The notes beneath the pieces were generated by a model. It saw nothing but the letters and a program-made list of their open reading frames with translations. It did no database searches and was not told where the DNA came from. The position numbers and the translations under genes were made by a program. A DNA stretch of 64,000 nt from Siminovitchia sediminis (GTDB taxonomy: Bacteria; Bacillota; Bacilli; Bacillales; Bacillaceae_C): assembly GCF_042680885.1 (NCBI RefSeq), contig NZ_JBHUEO010000013.1:62001-126000 (forward strand), read 5' to 3'. Below, in pieces: positions 49,111 through 56,541 of the stretch (positions within the stretch are counted from its first letter, which is position 1; each line of letters starts with the position of its first letter).

Positions 49111-49833
49111 ATGAAAATTGAAATTTGGTCAGATTATGCCTGCCCGTTTTGTTATATCGGCAAGCGCCGCTTGGAGGAAGCTTTAAAGAAGTTTGATCAC
49201 CGCGATCAGGTAGAGGTGGAATACAAAGCATTTGAACTGGAGCCGGATGCTCCGCGCGATACGGACAAGAGCATGTATGAACAGCTCGCAGGCAAATATG
49301 GCATGAGTGTGGAGGAAGCAAAGAAAATGAACGATGGCGTTCGCCAGCAGGCAGCGGAAGCCGGCTTGACGTTTAATTTTGATACGATGATTCCGACCAA
49401 CACATTTGATGCGCACCGCCTGGCGCATTTTGCCAAAACCAAAAATAAAGCAAAAGACGTTCATGAAAAACTGCTGCATGCTTATTTTACGGAGTCCAGG
49501 CACTTGGGTGACCATGAAACATTGGCAGACATTGCCGCAGAAGCCGGCTTGGACCGCGATGAAGTTTTGGCTGTGTTGGCTGATGAAAATGCGTTTGCGG
49601 ATGAAGTTCGCAACGATGAACAGGCCTCCCAGCTCATGGGCGTCAGGGGCGTTCCGTTCTTCGTGCTGAATCGAAAATACGGAGTATCCGGCGCGCAGCC
49701 AACGGAAACTTTCTTGGCAGCACTTCAAAAAGTGTGGGAAGAAGAACAGGCTGAGCCGAAACTGCAGGATCTTGGCACGGACAACGGAGCAGCCTGTGCA
49801 GACGGGAGCTGCGACATTCCCGAGAAAGAATAA
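49111..49833 (+). CDS. DsbA-family oxidoreductase (FrnE/YwbO-like)
   Basis: 240 residues from ATG 49111, just after AGAGGTGTCCCTT. The thioredoxin fold starts MKIEIWSDYACPFCYIGKRR with the CPFC redox motif at 11-14, a helical insertion at about 50-170, and the cis-Pro loop MGVRGVPFFVLNRKYGVSGAQ near 180. The tail GAACADGSCDIPEKE adds a C-x5-C pair, as in FrnE-type proteins. The absence of a signal peptide indicates a cytoplasmic disulfide isomerase/oxidoreductase, perhaps in stress defence. Its substrate is unknown. The frame opens at 49072 but has no ribosome site there. The 270 bp upstream hold no recognised promoter. Confidence 0.88.
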   Translation: MKIEIWSDYACPFCYIGKRRLEEALKKFDHRDQVEVEYKAFELEPDAPRDTDKSMYEQLAGKYGMSVEEAKKMNDGVRQQAAEAGLTFNFDTMIPTNTFDAHRLAHFAKTKNKAKDVHEKLLHAYFTESRHLGDHETLADIAAEAGLDRDEVLAVLADENAFADEVRNDEQASQLMGVRGVPFFVLNRKYGVSGAQPTETFLAALQKVWEEEQAEPKLQDLGTDNGAACADGSCDIPEKE

Positions 49834-49852
49834 TGGATTTTGTAAAAAAATA

Positions 49853-49881
49853 TTGACAGCGCCGCCGATTTTTCATATTAT
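49853..49881 (+). promoter_or_regulatory. Promoter of the T-box/trpE transcript
   Basis: TTGACA (49853-49858), 17-bp spacer, TATTAT (49876-49881). It lies about 20 bp upstream of the first T-box stem I. Confidence 0.75.
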
Positions 49882-49889
49882 CAAGTTTA

Positions 49890-50168
49890 ACAATATGAAA
49901 CTTTGGCGCTGACGAAGAAGAGTACCCGTCGTGAAACGAAAGAGAGCTGGTGGTTGGTGCGAACCAGTGTGGATCGGCAGGGGAATGGGCTTCCGAGCTA
50001 TCAAACCGAACCCGGGAATCCCGGCAGTAGGCTTTGACGGACACCTCCCGCCGTTACAAAGGGAATACGCATGGCAATTTCGTGCGTTTAGAGAGAGCTT
50101 TTAGCTAAAAAAGGTGGCACCGCGGTCCCTCGTCCTTTTCCGGATGGGGGGCCTTTTTGGTTTTTCTA
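49890..50168 (+). promoter_or_regulatory. T-box riboswitch 1 (Trp specifier)
   Basis: Stem I 5' side GAAGAAGAGTA, AG-bulge/distal loop AGAGAGCTGGTGGTTGGTGC, then GAA-TGG-GCTTCCGAGC, with specifier TGG (Trp) at 49986-49988. The T-box AAGGTGGCACCGCGG is at 50111-50125, followed by the terminator CCCTCGTCC / GGATGGGGG and a T-run at 50155-50165. Uncharged tRNA-Trp would favour read-through. Confidence 0.9.
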
Positions 50169-50384
50169 TCGAAAAACATGATGTTTCGGGCAGCCGGCCT
50201 AAAGCTTCATCTGCCAGCCGGAAAAAAATTATTTGTCGTATGCTGACCTGCCAGATGGAGGCCTGGCGAAGAAGCTTGCGAGAATAGCGTTCAGATCCAA
50301 AACAGCAGATGAGAGGGAGAGTTCTTGCTGTGGAGGATGACAGGGAAAAAAGTTACATACTCTCATGAAAAATTTCATACAGCA

Positions 50385-50668
50385 ATCGTGATGAGCAAGA
50401 GGAGTACGTTCGAATCTTTTCGCTGCAGAGAACCGGTGTTGGTGGAAATCCGGTGCGAAAAGCCGGGCGGAATGGGCTTGCGAGCTGTTTCCTGAAGAAA
50501 GTAGGGAAATACGGGGATTCCAACGTTAACTGGATAGGACATCGGAAAAAGGATGGGCAATTTTCCTGTGTCAGAATAAGATGGAGAGAATTCATTCTCC
50601 AATACGAGGTGGCACCGCGGTTACGATCGCCCTCGAACAGGCAAAATCTGCTTGTTCGGGGGTTTTTT
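50385..50668 (+). promoter_or_regulatory. T-box riboswitch 2 (Trp specifier)
   Basis: Stem I starts near GATGAGCAAGAGGAGTACG, the distal loop is CCGGTGTTGGTGGAAATCCG, and the specifier region GCGGAA-TGG-GCTTGCGAGC puts TGG at 50473-50475. The T-box GAGGTGGCACCGCGG is at 50606-50620, and the terminator CCCTCGAACAG / CTTGTTCGGGGG ends in TTTTTT at 50663-50668. It lies in series after T-box 1. Confidence 0.92.
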
Positions 50669-50714
50669 CATTGAGGCAATGTGGTGAAGAAGGGCTGTAA
50701 AACTGTCAGGATAT

Positions 50715-51235
50715 ACAAGCGTGCGGGGATACTGCTGGAGTCGCGTATTACTGTCCGGGGGCGTTGGATACTGCCCAAAATTCGAAGAACTGCCCGTACT
50801 GTCGGGATTCAAGAATATTGTCTGCTCCCCGGCTGATACTGTCCGAGCGTGCGGGAGTACTGTCCGTGGGTTGAGTGGTACTGTCAAAGATTCGAGAATA
50901 CTGTCCGTGGGTTGAGTGGTACTGTCTTAGATAAAGAGTTATATCATATAAAGTAGATAGATTGATTTCTTCCAATAAGCAGCGAGAATACTGTTCGAGT
51001 CAGTGGATACTGTGCCCAGGATTCAAGGATACGGTTCGTACCCGGGAATCAAGAATATTTGTCGGCTCTCCATCTCATACTGTCCGAGCTTCGAGAGTAC
51101 TGTCCGGGGGTTGAGTGGTGCTGTCCAAGATTCATAAATACTTTCCAACCCCCGTGCGATACTGTCCACAAATCAAACTTACTGTCCAAGCACGAACCGA
51201 ATACTGTCCGCTGCCCAACAATAAGGTCCAGGCAG
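50715..51235 (-). repeat. Degenerate tandem array C (TACTGTCC type) inside the trpE leader
   Basis: About 22 units of 19-22 bp with TACTGTCC, the complement of GGACAGTA. Two unit types alternate: TACTGTCCGTGGGTTGAGTG and TACTGTCAAAGATTCGAGAA. It lies between the second T-box terminator and trpE, so it is transcribed into the trpE leader when both T-boxes read through. Confidence 0.8.
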
Positions 51236-51295
51236 CGTGTATAACGGACGTGGCAGCAGGGCCCGCCCTTAAAAAATATAGAAAGGAATAGGATC

Positions 51296-52687
51296 ATGAC
51301 TACAAAAACGACAAACATCAAAATGACCAAATTAAATGGAGACGTGTTAACGCCGATTACAGTGTTTTTACGGCTTCAAGGTGTAAAAAAATTTCTGTTG
51401 GAAAGCTCGTTGAAGCATGATGAGCAGGGGCGTTACTCCTTTATAGGGGCCAACCCGGTGAAGGAAGTGAAAGGGCAGGGGAGGTTGACAACCATTATTT
51501 CCGCAGATGGAGACATACTGCAGGAGGAGTCCGGGTTGCCTCTTCAAATATTAGATCAAGTGCTCCCAAAAATCGAAGCAAATCTTCCTTTTCCCTTTTA
51601 CGGCGGTGCCGTCGGATATGTCGGCTATGACGCCATTCGTCCATATGCGGATATCGGTACTATTCCGGAAGACGAAATCGGCATGCCGGACATTCATTTT
51701 TTACTCTGCGAAGATGTTATTATTTTTGACCATTTGGCGCAGTCCATCTATATTTTGGCAATTGATCTGGACGGCAGCCGCTCAGAAGAACAGCTGGAAA
51801 ATAGAGCAGCAGAGATTGAAGGACAAATTTTTCAAGGCCAAGTGGATGAAAGCCTGCCGGATTGTGAGATTGACTTTAAACCTCATTTAGAGAAAAAAGA
51901 GTTCATGACGCGCATTCAAAAAGCAAAAGATTACGTAGATGCAGGCGAGGTGGAGCAGGTCGTCCTGTCACAGCGTATGAGCGGGGAAGTGAAGAGTGAT
52001 CCGTTTCATTTTTACAGAGTGCTGAGAAACTCCAATCCATCACCGTACATGTTCTACGTCGATTTTGGAGAATACGTTGTGCTCGGTGCATCACCGGAAA
52101 GCTTTATTAAGTCGAACGGAAGGCAAGTCAATACCAATCCGATCGCAGGCACACGACGAAGGGGCCGTACGGAAGAAGAAGACAGGGCGCTGGCCGAAGA
52201 GCTTTTGGCAGATGAAAAAGAACTGTCCGAACATCGGATGCTGATTGATCTCAGCCTTGAGGATATGGCAAAAGTCTGCGACCCGGACACGATCCGGCTG
52301 ATCAAAAATATGAACATTGAATACTTCCGGCATGTCATGCACATTGTCTCTGAATTGGAGGGAACCTTGGCGGAAGGAAAAACCGGGCTGGATGCTTTGA
52401 TTGCGTGCCTCCCGGCAGGTACGGTTTCCGGTGCACCGAAAGAGCGTGCCATGCAAATCATCAACGAGCTCGAGGACGTCAAGCGCGGCGTTTACTCCGG
52501 CGCACTGGGCTACATCAACGCCAATGGAGACGTCGACTTCGCCTTGGCCATCCGTTCGCTGGTGATAAAAGATGGGCGTGCCTACCTGCAGGCAGGTGCA
52601 GGAATTGTTCAGGATTCAAAAGTGGAACTGGAGTATAAGGAAACGATCAATAAGGCGAATGGAGTGCTGAAGGCGCGGAGGATTTAG
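51296..52687 (+). CDS. trpE: Anthranilate synthase component I
   Basis: 463 residues, chorismate-utilising fold. N-terminal domain: TPITVFLRL, KFLLESSL (the LLES tryptophan-feedback site), GRYSFIGANP. Catalytic domain: VVLSQRMSGEV near 225, SPYMFYVDFGEYVVLGASPE near 255, NPIAGTRRRGRTEEED near 290, ELSEHRMLIDL near 325 and LPAGTVSGAPKERAM near 380. The LLES site and the two Trp T-boxes separate it from PabB and MenF. No trpG or trpD follows, so it is uncoupled from the rest of the pathway. AAAGGAATAGG precedes the ATG. The ~630 bp between the last T-box and the start are occupied by array C. Confidence 0.93.
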   Translation: MTTKTTNIKMTKLNGDVLTPITVFLRLQGVKKFLLESSLKHDEQGRYSFIGANPVKEVKGQGRLTTIISADGDILQEESGLPLQILDQVLPKIEANLPFPFYGGAVGYVGYDAIRPYADIGTIPEDEIGMPDIHFLLCEDVIIFDHLAQSIYILAIDLDGSRSEEQLENRAAEIEGQIFQGQVDESLPDCEIDFKPHLEKKEFMTRIQKAKDYVDAGEVEQVVLSQRMSGEVKSDPFHFYRVLRNSNPSPYMFYVDFGEYVVLGASPESFIKSNGRQVNTNPIAGTRRRGRTEEEDRALAEELLADEKELSEHRMLIDLSLEDMAKVCDPDTIRLIKNMNIEYFRHVMHIVSELEGTLAEGKTGLDALIACLPAGTVSGAPKERAMQIINELEDVKRGVYSGALGYINANGDVDFALAIRSLVIKDGRAYLQAGAGIVQDSKVELEYKETINKANGVLKARRI

Positions 52688-52734
52688 TGGGATGCGGATC
52701 TCTTACGATTAAAAAACTAACGGATACTATACCA

Positions 52735-53170
52735 CGAGGGATGCCTACTGTCCGAGCTGACGAAATACTGGGGGATACTGTCGGAGCTGTAACGTTTGCA
52801 GTCCAATTCCTAGGAATTGTCCACCTTTATAAAACACTGTCCTTATTTACGAAAGACTGACCTCTGGTATACCAATACTTATTGCGATAGGGAAATTCTG
52901 TCAAGAATTTAAAACACTGTCCGCCATTTTATAATACTGTCCAAGCGGCGGCGCCTACTGTCCAACTTTCGAGAATACTGTCTGGAATTTTGAAATACTG
53001 TCCACAGAAGGGAATACTATTCAGATTCCCGAAATACTGTCCGCAGAAAGGGAAATACTTTCCGGATTGTCGAAATACTGCCCACTGGCATAGCAATACT
53101 GATCACGGTGGGAATACTGTTAAGATTTGAATTCTGAAATCCTGCCTTCGGTCTAGCAATACTCCCGTGG
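52735..53170 (-). repeat. Degenerate tandem array D (AATACTGTCC type)
   Basis: About 22 units of 18-22 bp, each beginning (A)ATACTGTCC, for example ATACTGTCCACAGAAGGGA, ATACTGTCCGCAGAAAGGGA and CTACTGTCCAACTTTCGAGA. Unit tails of the CGAA and GGGA type tend to alternate. It lies between trpE and the LysR gene. The remaining 53171-53446 holds no gene or array. Confidence 0.8.
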
Positions 53171-53446
53171 CAGAGTATAGATCCAAGCATACAAGGTTCA
53201 GCTCCCGCGCTGAACCTGTCTGCAAGTGGACACGGATGTAACCCTTTTTCTGAAAAAAGAAAGGACGAAATACTACACGTAGTTTTGACGGCCTCTTCGA
53301 ATAACAACCACTCCGCAACCCTCGGTCCCCCTGACACGCCACGCATATTTTCCTCCTATCTTAACCCAAAATAAATCATTTGCAATTATAAGAAAAGTTA
53401 ATCAATATAGTATTAACGATAAGCCTAAGTGAGAGGAGCACACCCT

Positions 53447-54340
53447 ATGGATCAGCAATTGGAAGTCTTTATTGCCGTGGCAGAAAAGAAAAATTTTTCA
53501 AGGGCAGCCGAAGAATTGCATATGTCGCAGCCGGCGGTCAGCCAATACATCCGTGCCCTGGAAGATCAAATTGGAACGAGATTATTGGAGAGAACCAATA
53601 AATATGTAAAGCTCAACAAAGCAGGGGAAATCGTTTATGACTACGCACAAGAAATTACCGGGCTTTATACTAAAATGCAGCGGCTTGTAGATGATCTGAC
53701 GAATAAGACGAGCGGCCCGCTTTCAATCGGCGCCAGCTATACGTTTGGGGAATATATCCTGCCGCATGTCATTGCCGAGATGCTGGACGAATATCCGCTC
53801 GTCGAGCCGTCCATCACCATCGGAAATACAAAAGATATTGCTGAAGCTGTGTTAAAACATCAGCTGGATGTCGGAATCGTTGAAGGAGATTTCCAGCATG
53901 ACAAACTCATGATCGAACCTTTCGCTGAAGACGCCATGCATATCGTCGCAGCACCCGGACACCCGCTTGCTGGTCAGGATCAAGTGACTCCGCAAGATTT
54001 GGAAAAAGAAAAGTGGATCGTCCGCGAAGTAGGGTCGGGGACACGGACTGCAGCAGACAATATGTTGAAGTCGATCGGCATTGCGCCGGAAAAAATGATG
54101 GAGTTCGGCAGTATTCAAATTATTAAAGAATCTGTAGAGGCCGGTCTTGGCATCAGCCTGCTTTCCCATTGGGCTATCCGAAAGGAACTCGACATGGGCT
54201 CTCTCACCATCCTTCCGGTCGACAGCCTGCCGTTTACGAGAAAATTCTCCATCGTCACGTCAAGCCCCTATCGGACCAAAGCATTGGATACGTTTTTGTC
54301 CTATGTCACAAAAGTTTCTTCCCCGGGAGCAACGGATTAA
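53447..54340 (+). CDS. LysR-family transcriptional regulator
   Basis: 297 residues from ATG 53447, after GAGAGGAGC. Winged helix at 1-60 (LEVFIAVAEKKNFSRAAEEL; MSQPAVSQYIRALEDQIGTR) and a type 2 periplasmic-binding effector domain at about 90-290 (GPLSIGASYTFGEYILPHVI; LDVGIVEGDF; AAPGHPLAG; VREVGSGTRTAADNML; GLGISLLSHWAIR). It resembles regulators of the CysL/YwfK group, but the regulon cannot be read from context: the neighbours are trpE (upstream, across array D) and tagA. No divergent target gene is next to it. The frame opens at 53429, but the ribosome site fits 53447. Confidence 0.9.
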   Translation: MDQQLEVFIAVAEKKNFSRAAEELHMSQPAVSQYIRALEDQIGTRLLERTNKYVKLNKAGEIVYDYAQEITGLYTKMQRLVDDLTNKTSGPLSIGASYTFGEYILPHVIAEMLDEYPLVEPSITIGNTKDIAEAVLKHQLDVGIVEGDFQHDKLMIEPFAEDAMHIVAAPGHPLAGQDQVTPQDLEKEKWIVREVGSGTRTAADNMLKSIGIAPEKMMEFGSIQIIKESVEAGLGISLLSHWAIRKELDMGSLTILPVDSLPFTRKFSIVTSSPYRTKALDTFLSYVTKVSSPGATD

Positions 54341-54577
54341 AAATGTCCACCAGCTTTCCCCGCAATGCCACCATTCTCCGGCTGCACAAGACTCGGCAGC
54401 CGGGGCAGGCATCCGTACCTACTCTGCCTAATCCTTCTATTTTTAATTTATCGCTTTACTTTTTTACATTCGTGGTATAATAAAAAAGGATATCTTCATA
54501 AAAAATTAACAAAACCTTTACAGAATTTGATATAATAATGCATCAGTCCACATGATTTTCAGAAACTGGAGCATACC

Positions 54578-55297
54578 ATGTCGAAAAAAGTCGAAGTACT
54601 CGGTGTCGAGTTTGATCATACAACTAAAACAGAGACAATCCAGATGTTAACGAAACGGCTAAAAGCCCGTAAAAAAACTTTTGTCGTTACAGCGAATCCG
54701 GAAATTGTGATGTATGCACAACGGGATCCGGAATATAAAAAAATTGTACAGTCGGCAGACTATATTATTCCCGACGGGATCGGGATTATTATGGGAGCAA
54801 AAATGCTGAACAATCCGCTTCCGGAACGGATACCCGGCTTTGAGTTGATGAAAGACCTGCTGGATGTAGCCGACAGAGAACAGTTGAAAGTTTTCTTCCT
54901 TGGCGCAAAGGAGCAGGTTTTACATAAGGCAATCAACAATATTCAACAGGATTATCCCGGCATACACATTGCCGGATATCATCATGGTTTTTTTAAAGGA
55001 AACGATCCGGACATTGCAAAAATGGTGCAGGCGGCCAATCCGGACATGGTTTTTGTTGCCTTGGGCTTTCCGCGCCAGGAACAATGGATCAGCCAAAACT
55101 CCCATTTGTTTTCAAAAGGACTGTTTATGGGAGTAGGGGGAAGCTTCGATGTGTTGTCAGGTAAGGTGAAACGGGCACCTGCCATATGGAGGAAACTGAA
55201 CATGGAGTGGCTGTATCGATTAATCAAGCAGCCGCATAGATGGAAGCGAATGGCCTTCCTGCCGCTTTTCATGCTAAAAGTTTTGCGCACCAAATAA
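54578..55297 (+). CDS. tagA: N-acetylmannosaminyltransferase of teichoic acid linkage unit
   Basis: 239 residues, WecG/TagA/CpsF family (GT26). Motifs: TANPEIVMYAQRDPEYKKIV near 37 (catalytic region), ADYIIPDGIGIIMGAKML near 60 (PDG), RIPGFELMKDLL near 83, VFVALGFPRQEQWI near 155 and GVGGSFDVLSGKVKRAP near 185. It adds ManNAc to undecaprenyl-PP-GlcNAc at the inner membrane, the second step of wall teichoic acid synthesis. tagO, for the first step, follows 136 bp downstream. The start ATG 54578 has CTGGAGC. A TATAAT at 54531 is a likely -10, but its -35 is poor. Confidence 0.93.
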   Translation: MSKKVEVLGVEFDHTTKTETIQMLTKRLKARKKTFVVTANPEIVMYAQRDPEYKKIVQSADYIIPDGIGIIMGAKMLNNPLPERIPGFELMKDLLDVADREQLKVFFLGAKEQVLHKAINNIQQDYPGIHIAGYHHGFFKGNDPDIAKMVQAANPDMVFVALGFPRQEQWISQNSHLFSKGLFMGVGGSFDVLSGKVKRAPAIWRKLNMEWLYRLIKQPHRWKRMAFLPLFMLKVLRTK

Positions 55298-55433
55298 GAA
55301 ATATGTATAGCGATTTGTGGTATGATGTATAACTAGTAATCTACTTTTTCTATGATTTGGCTGTTTTACGATAAAATACCTTGGATAATACGGCTTGTTT
55401 TTTGCCATCCTGTATATAAGGAGGGGTATCTCA

Positions 55434-56504
55434 TTGGAATACTTGTTGATGTTATTGCTTTGCTTTATAGCTTCAGTTCTCCTTACCCCTTTAGTGAAAA
55501 AAATTTCCATCAAATTTAATATTACGGATAAGCCGAACTATAGAAAGGTGCATACCGATCTGATGCCCAGACTGGGCGGCTTGGCCATCTATATCAGTTT
55601 CCTGATTGGGCTTATGTTATTCAGGCCGAATGACCCGAATATGATTTACCTGGTCATCGGCAGCCTGGTGATTATCGCTACCGGTATGCTGGATGATATA
55701 TATGATATTTCTCCAAAATGGAAGCTGCTTGGACAAGTTGTTGCTGCATCCATTGCGGTGAGCGGCGGATTTGATTTGGAATTTATTAACCTTCCGTTCG
55801 GCGGCCAATTGGAGTTTGGTTATCTGAGCGTTCCGTTGACTATCCTTTGGATTGTCGGGATCACCAATGCCATTAATTTGATTGACGGTCTGGATGGCTT
55901 GGCGGCAGGTGTTTCCTCCATTGCGCTCATTACCATCAGCTTCATGGCTTTTTTACAAGGGGACATATTTGTTTTGGCCATCGCTTTGATGGTGTTGGGA
56001 AGTGCGTTAGGTTTCTTAATATACAATTTTTATCCGGCAAAAATCTTCATGGGCGATACGGGAGCTTTATTCCTCGGATATATGATTGCCTTGCTTTCCT
56101 TGCTCGGATTTAAAAATATTACCTTTTTCTCACTGATCATTCCGGTGATCATCTTGGGTGTTCCCATCTCGGATACATTTTTTGCGATTATCCGCAGATT
56201 GATTCAAAAGAAACCATTGACAGCACCAGATCAGTTTCATTTACACCACCGCTTGATGAGTTCCGGGTTTTCACACCGGCAGGCGGTCCTCGTCATTTAT
56301 GGCATCGCAGTCATGTTCAGTCTGGCAGCCGTGATTTTTTCTATGGCGACGGTATGGGGATCGCTGCTGCTGCTTGTCGTATTGAGCATCATTATTGAAA
56401 TCTTTGTAGAAGTGGTAGGACTCGTCAGCAAGGATTATAAGCCGATTCTCCGCATTATGGAGGGCAGGCAGGCACAACGAATACAACGAAGAAAAAGAGC
56501 GTGA
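55434..56504 (+). CDS. tagO: Undecaprenyl-phosphate N-acetylglucosaminyl-1-phosphate transferase
   Basis: 356 residues from TTG 55434, after AAGGAGGGG. MraY/WecA family with about eleven membrane segments. Motifs: DKPNYRKVHTDLMPRLGGLAIY at 35-56, GMLDDIYDISPKWKLLGQ near 85 (DDxxD-type), NAINLIDGLDGLAAGVSSI near 145 (catalytic D), FMGDTGALFLGYM near 205, and the loop HLHHRLMSSGFSHRQAV near 270. It starts wall teichoic acid by moving GlcNAc-1-P to the lipid carrier. The frame opens earlier (55395), without ribosome site. The terminator overlaps its 3' end. Confidence 0.94.
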   Translation: MEYLLMLLLCFIASVLLTPLVKKISIKFNITDKPNYRKVHTDLMPRLGGLAIYISFLIGLMLFRPNDPNMIYLVIGSLVIIATGMLDDIYDISPKWKLLGQVVAASIAVSGGFDLEFINLPFGGQLEFGYLSVPLTILWIVGITNAINLIDGLDGLAAGVSSIALITISFMAFLQGDIFVLAIALMVLGSALGFLIYNFYPAKIFMGDTGALFLGYMIALLSLLGFKNITFFSLIIPVIILGVPISDTFFAIIRRLIQKKPLTAPDQFHLHHRLMSSGFSHRQAVLVIYGIAVMFSLAAVIFSMATVWGSLLLLVVLSIIIEIFVEVVGLVSKDYKPILRIMEGRQAQRIQRRKRA

Positions 56505-56537
56505 GGACGGACAAAATATCCGTCTTCATGCTCTTTA
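56494..56537. terminator. Bidirectional terminator between tagO and the amidase
   Basis: AAAGAGCGTGAGGACGGA (56494-56511) / TCCGTCTTCATGCTCTTT (56519-56536), 7-nt loop. It serves the convergent genes on both sides. Confidence 0.9.
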
Positions 56538-56541
56538 TGAT

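Noticed and set aside
50715..53170. CRISPR array
   Set aside because: The units are degenerate over their whole length, only ~20 bp, with no alternation of constant repeats and unique spacers, and there are no cas genes.
54500..54577. Well-defined tagA promoter
   Set aside because: TATAAT at 54531 has only TTAACA at a 19-bp distance, so it was not listed as a separate feature.
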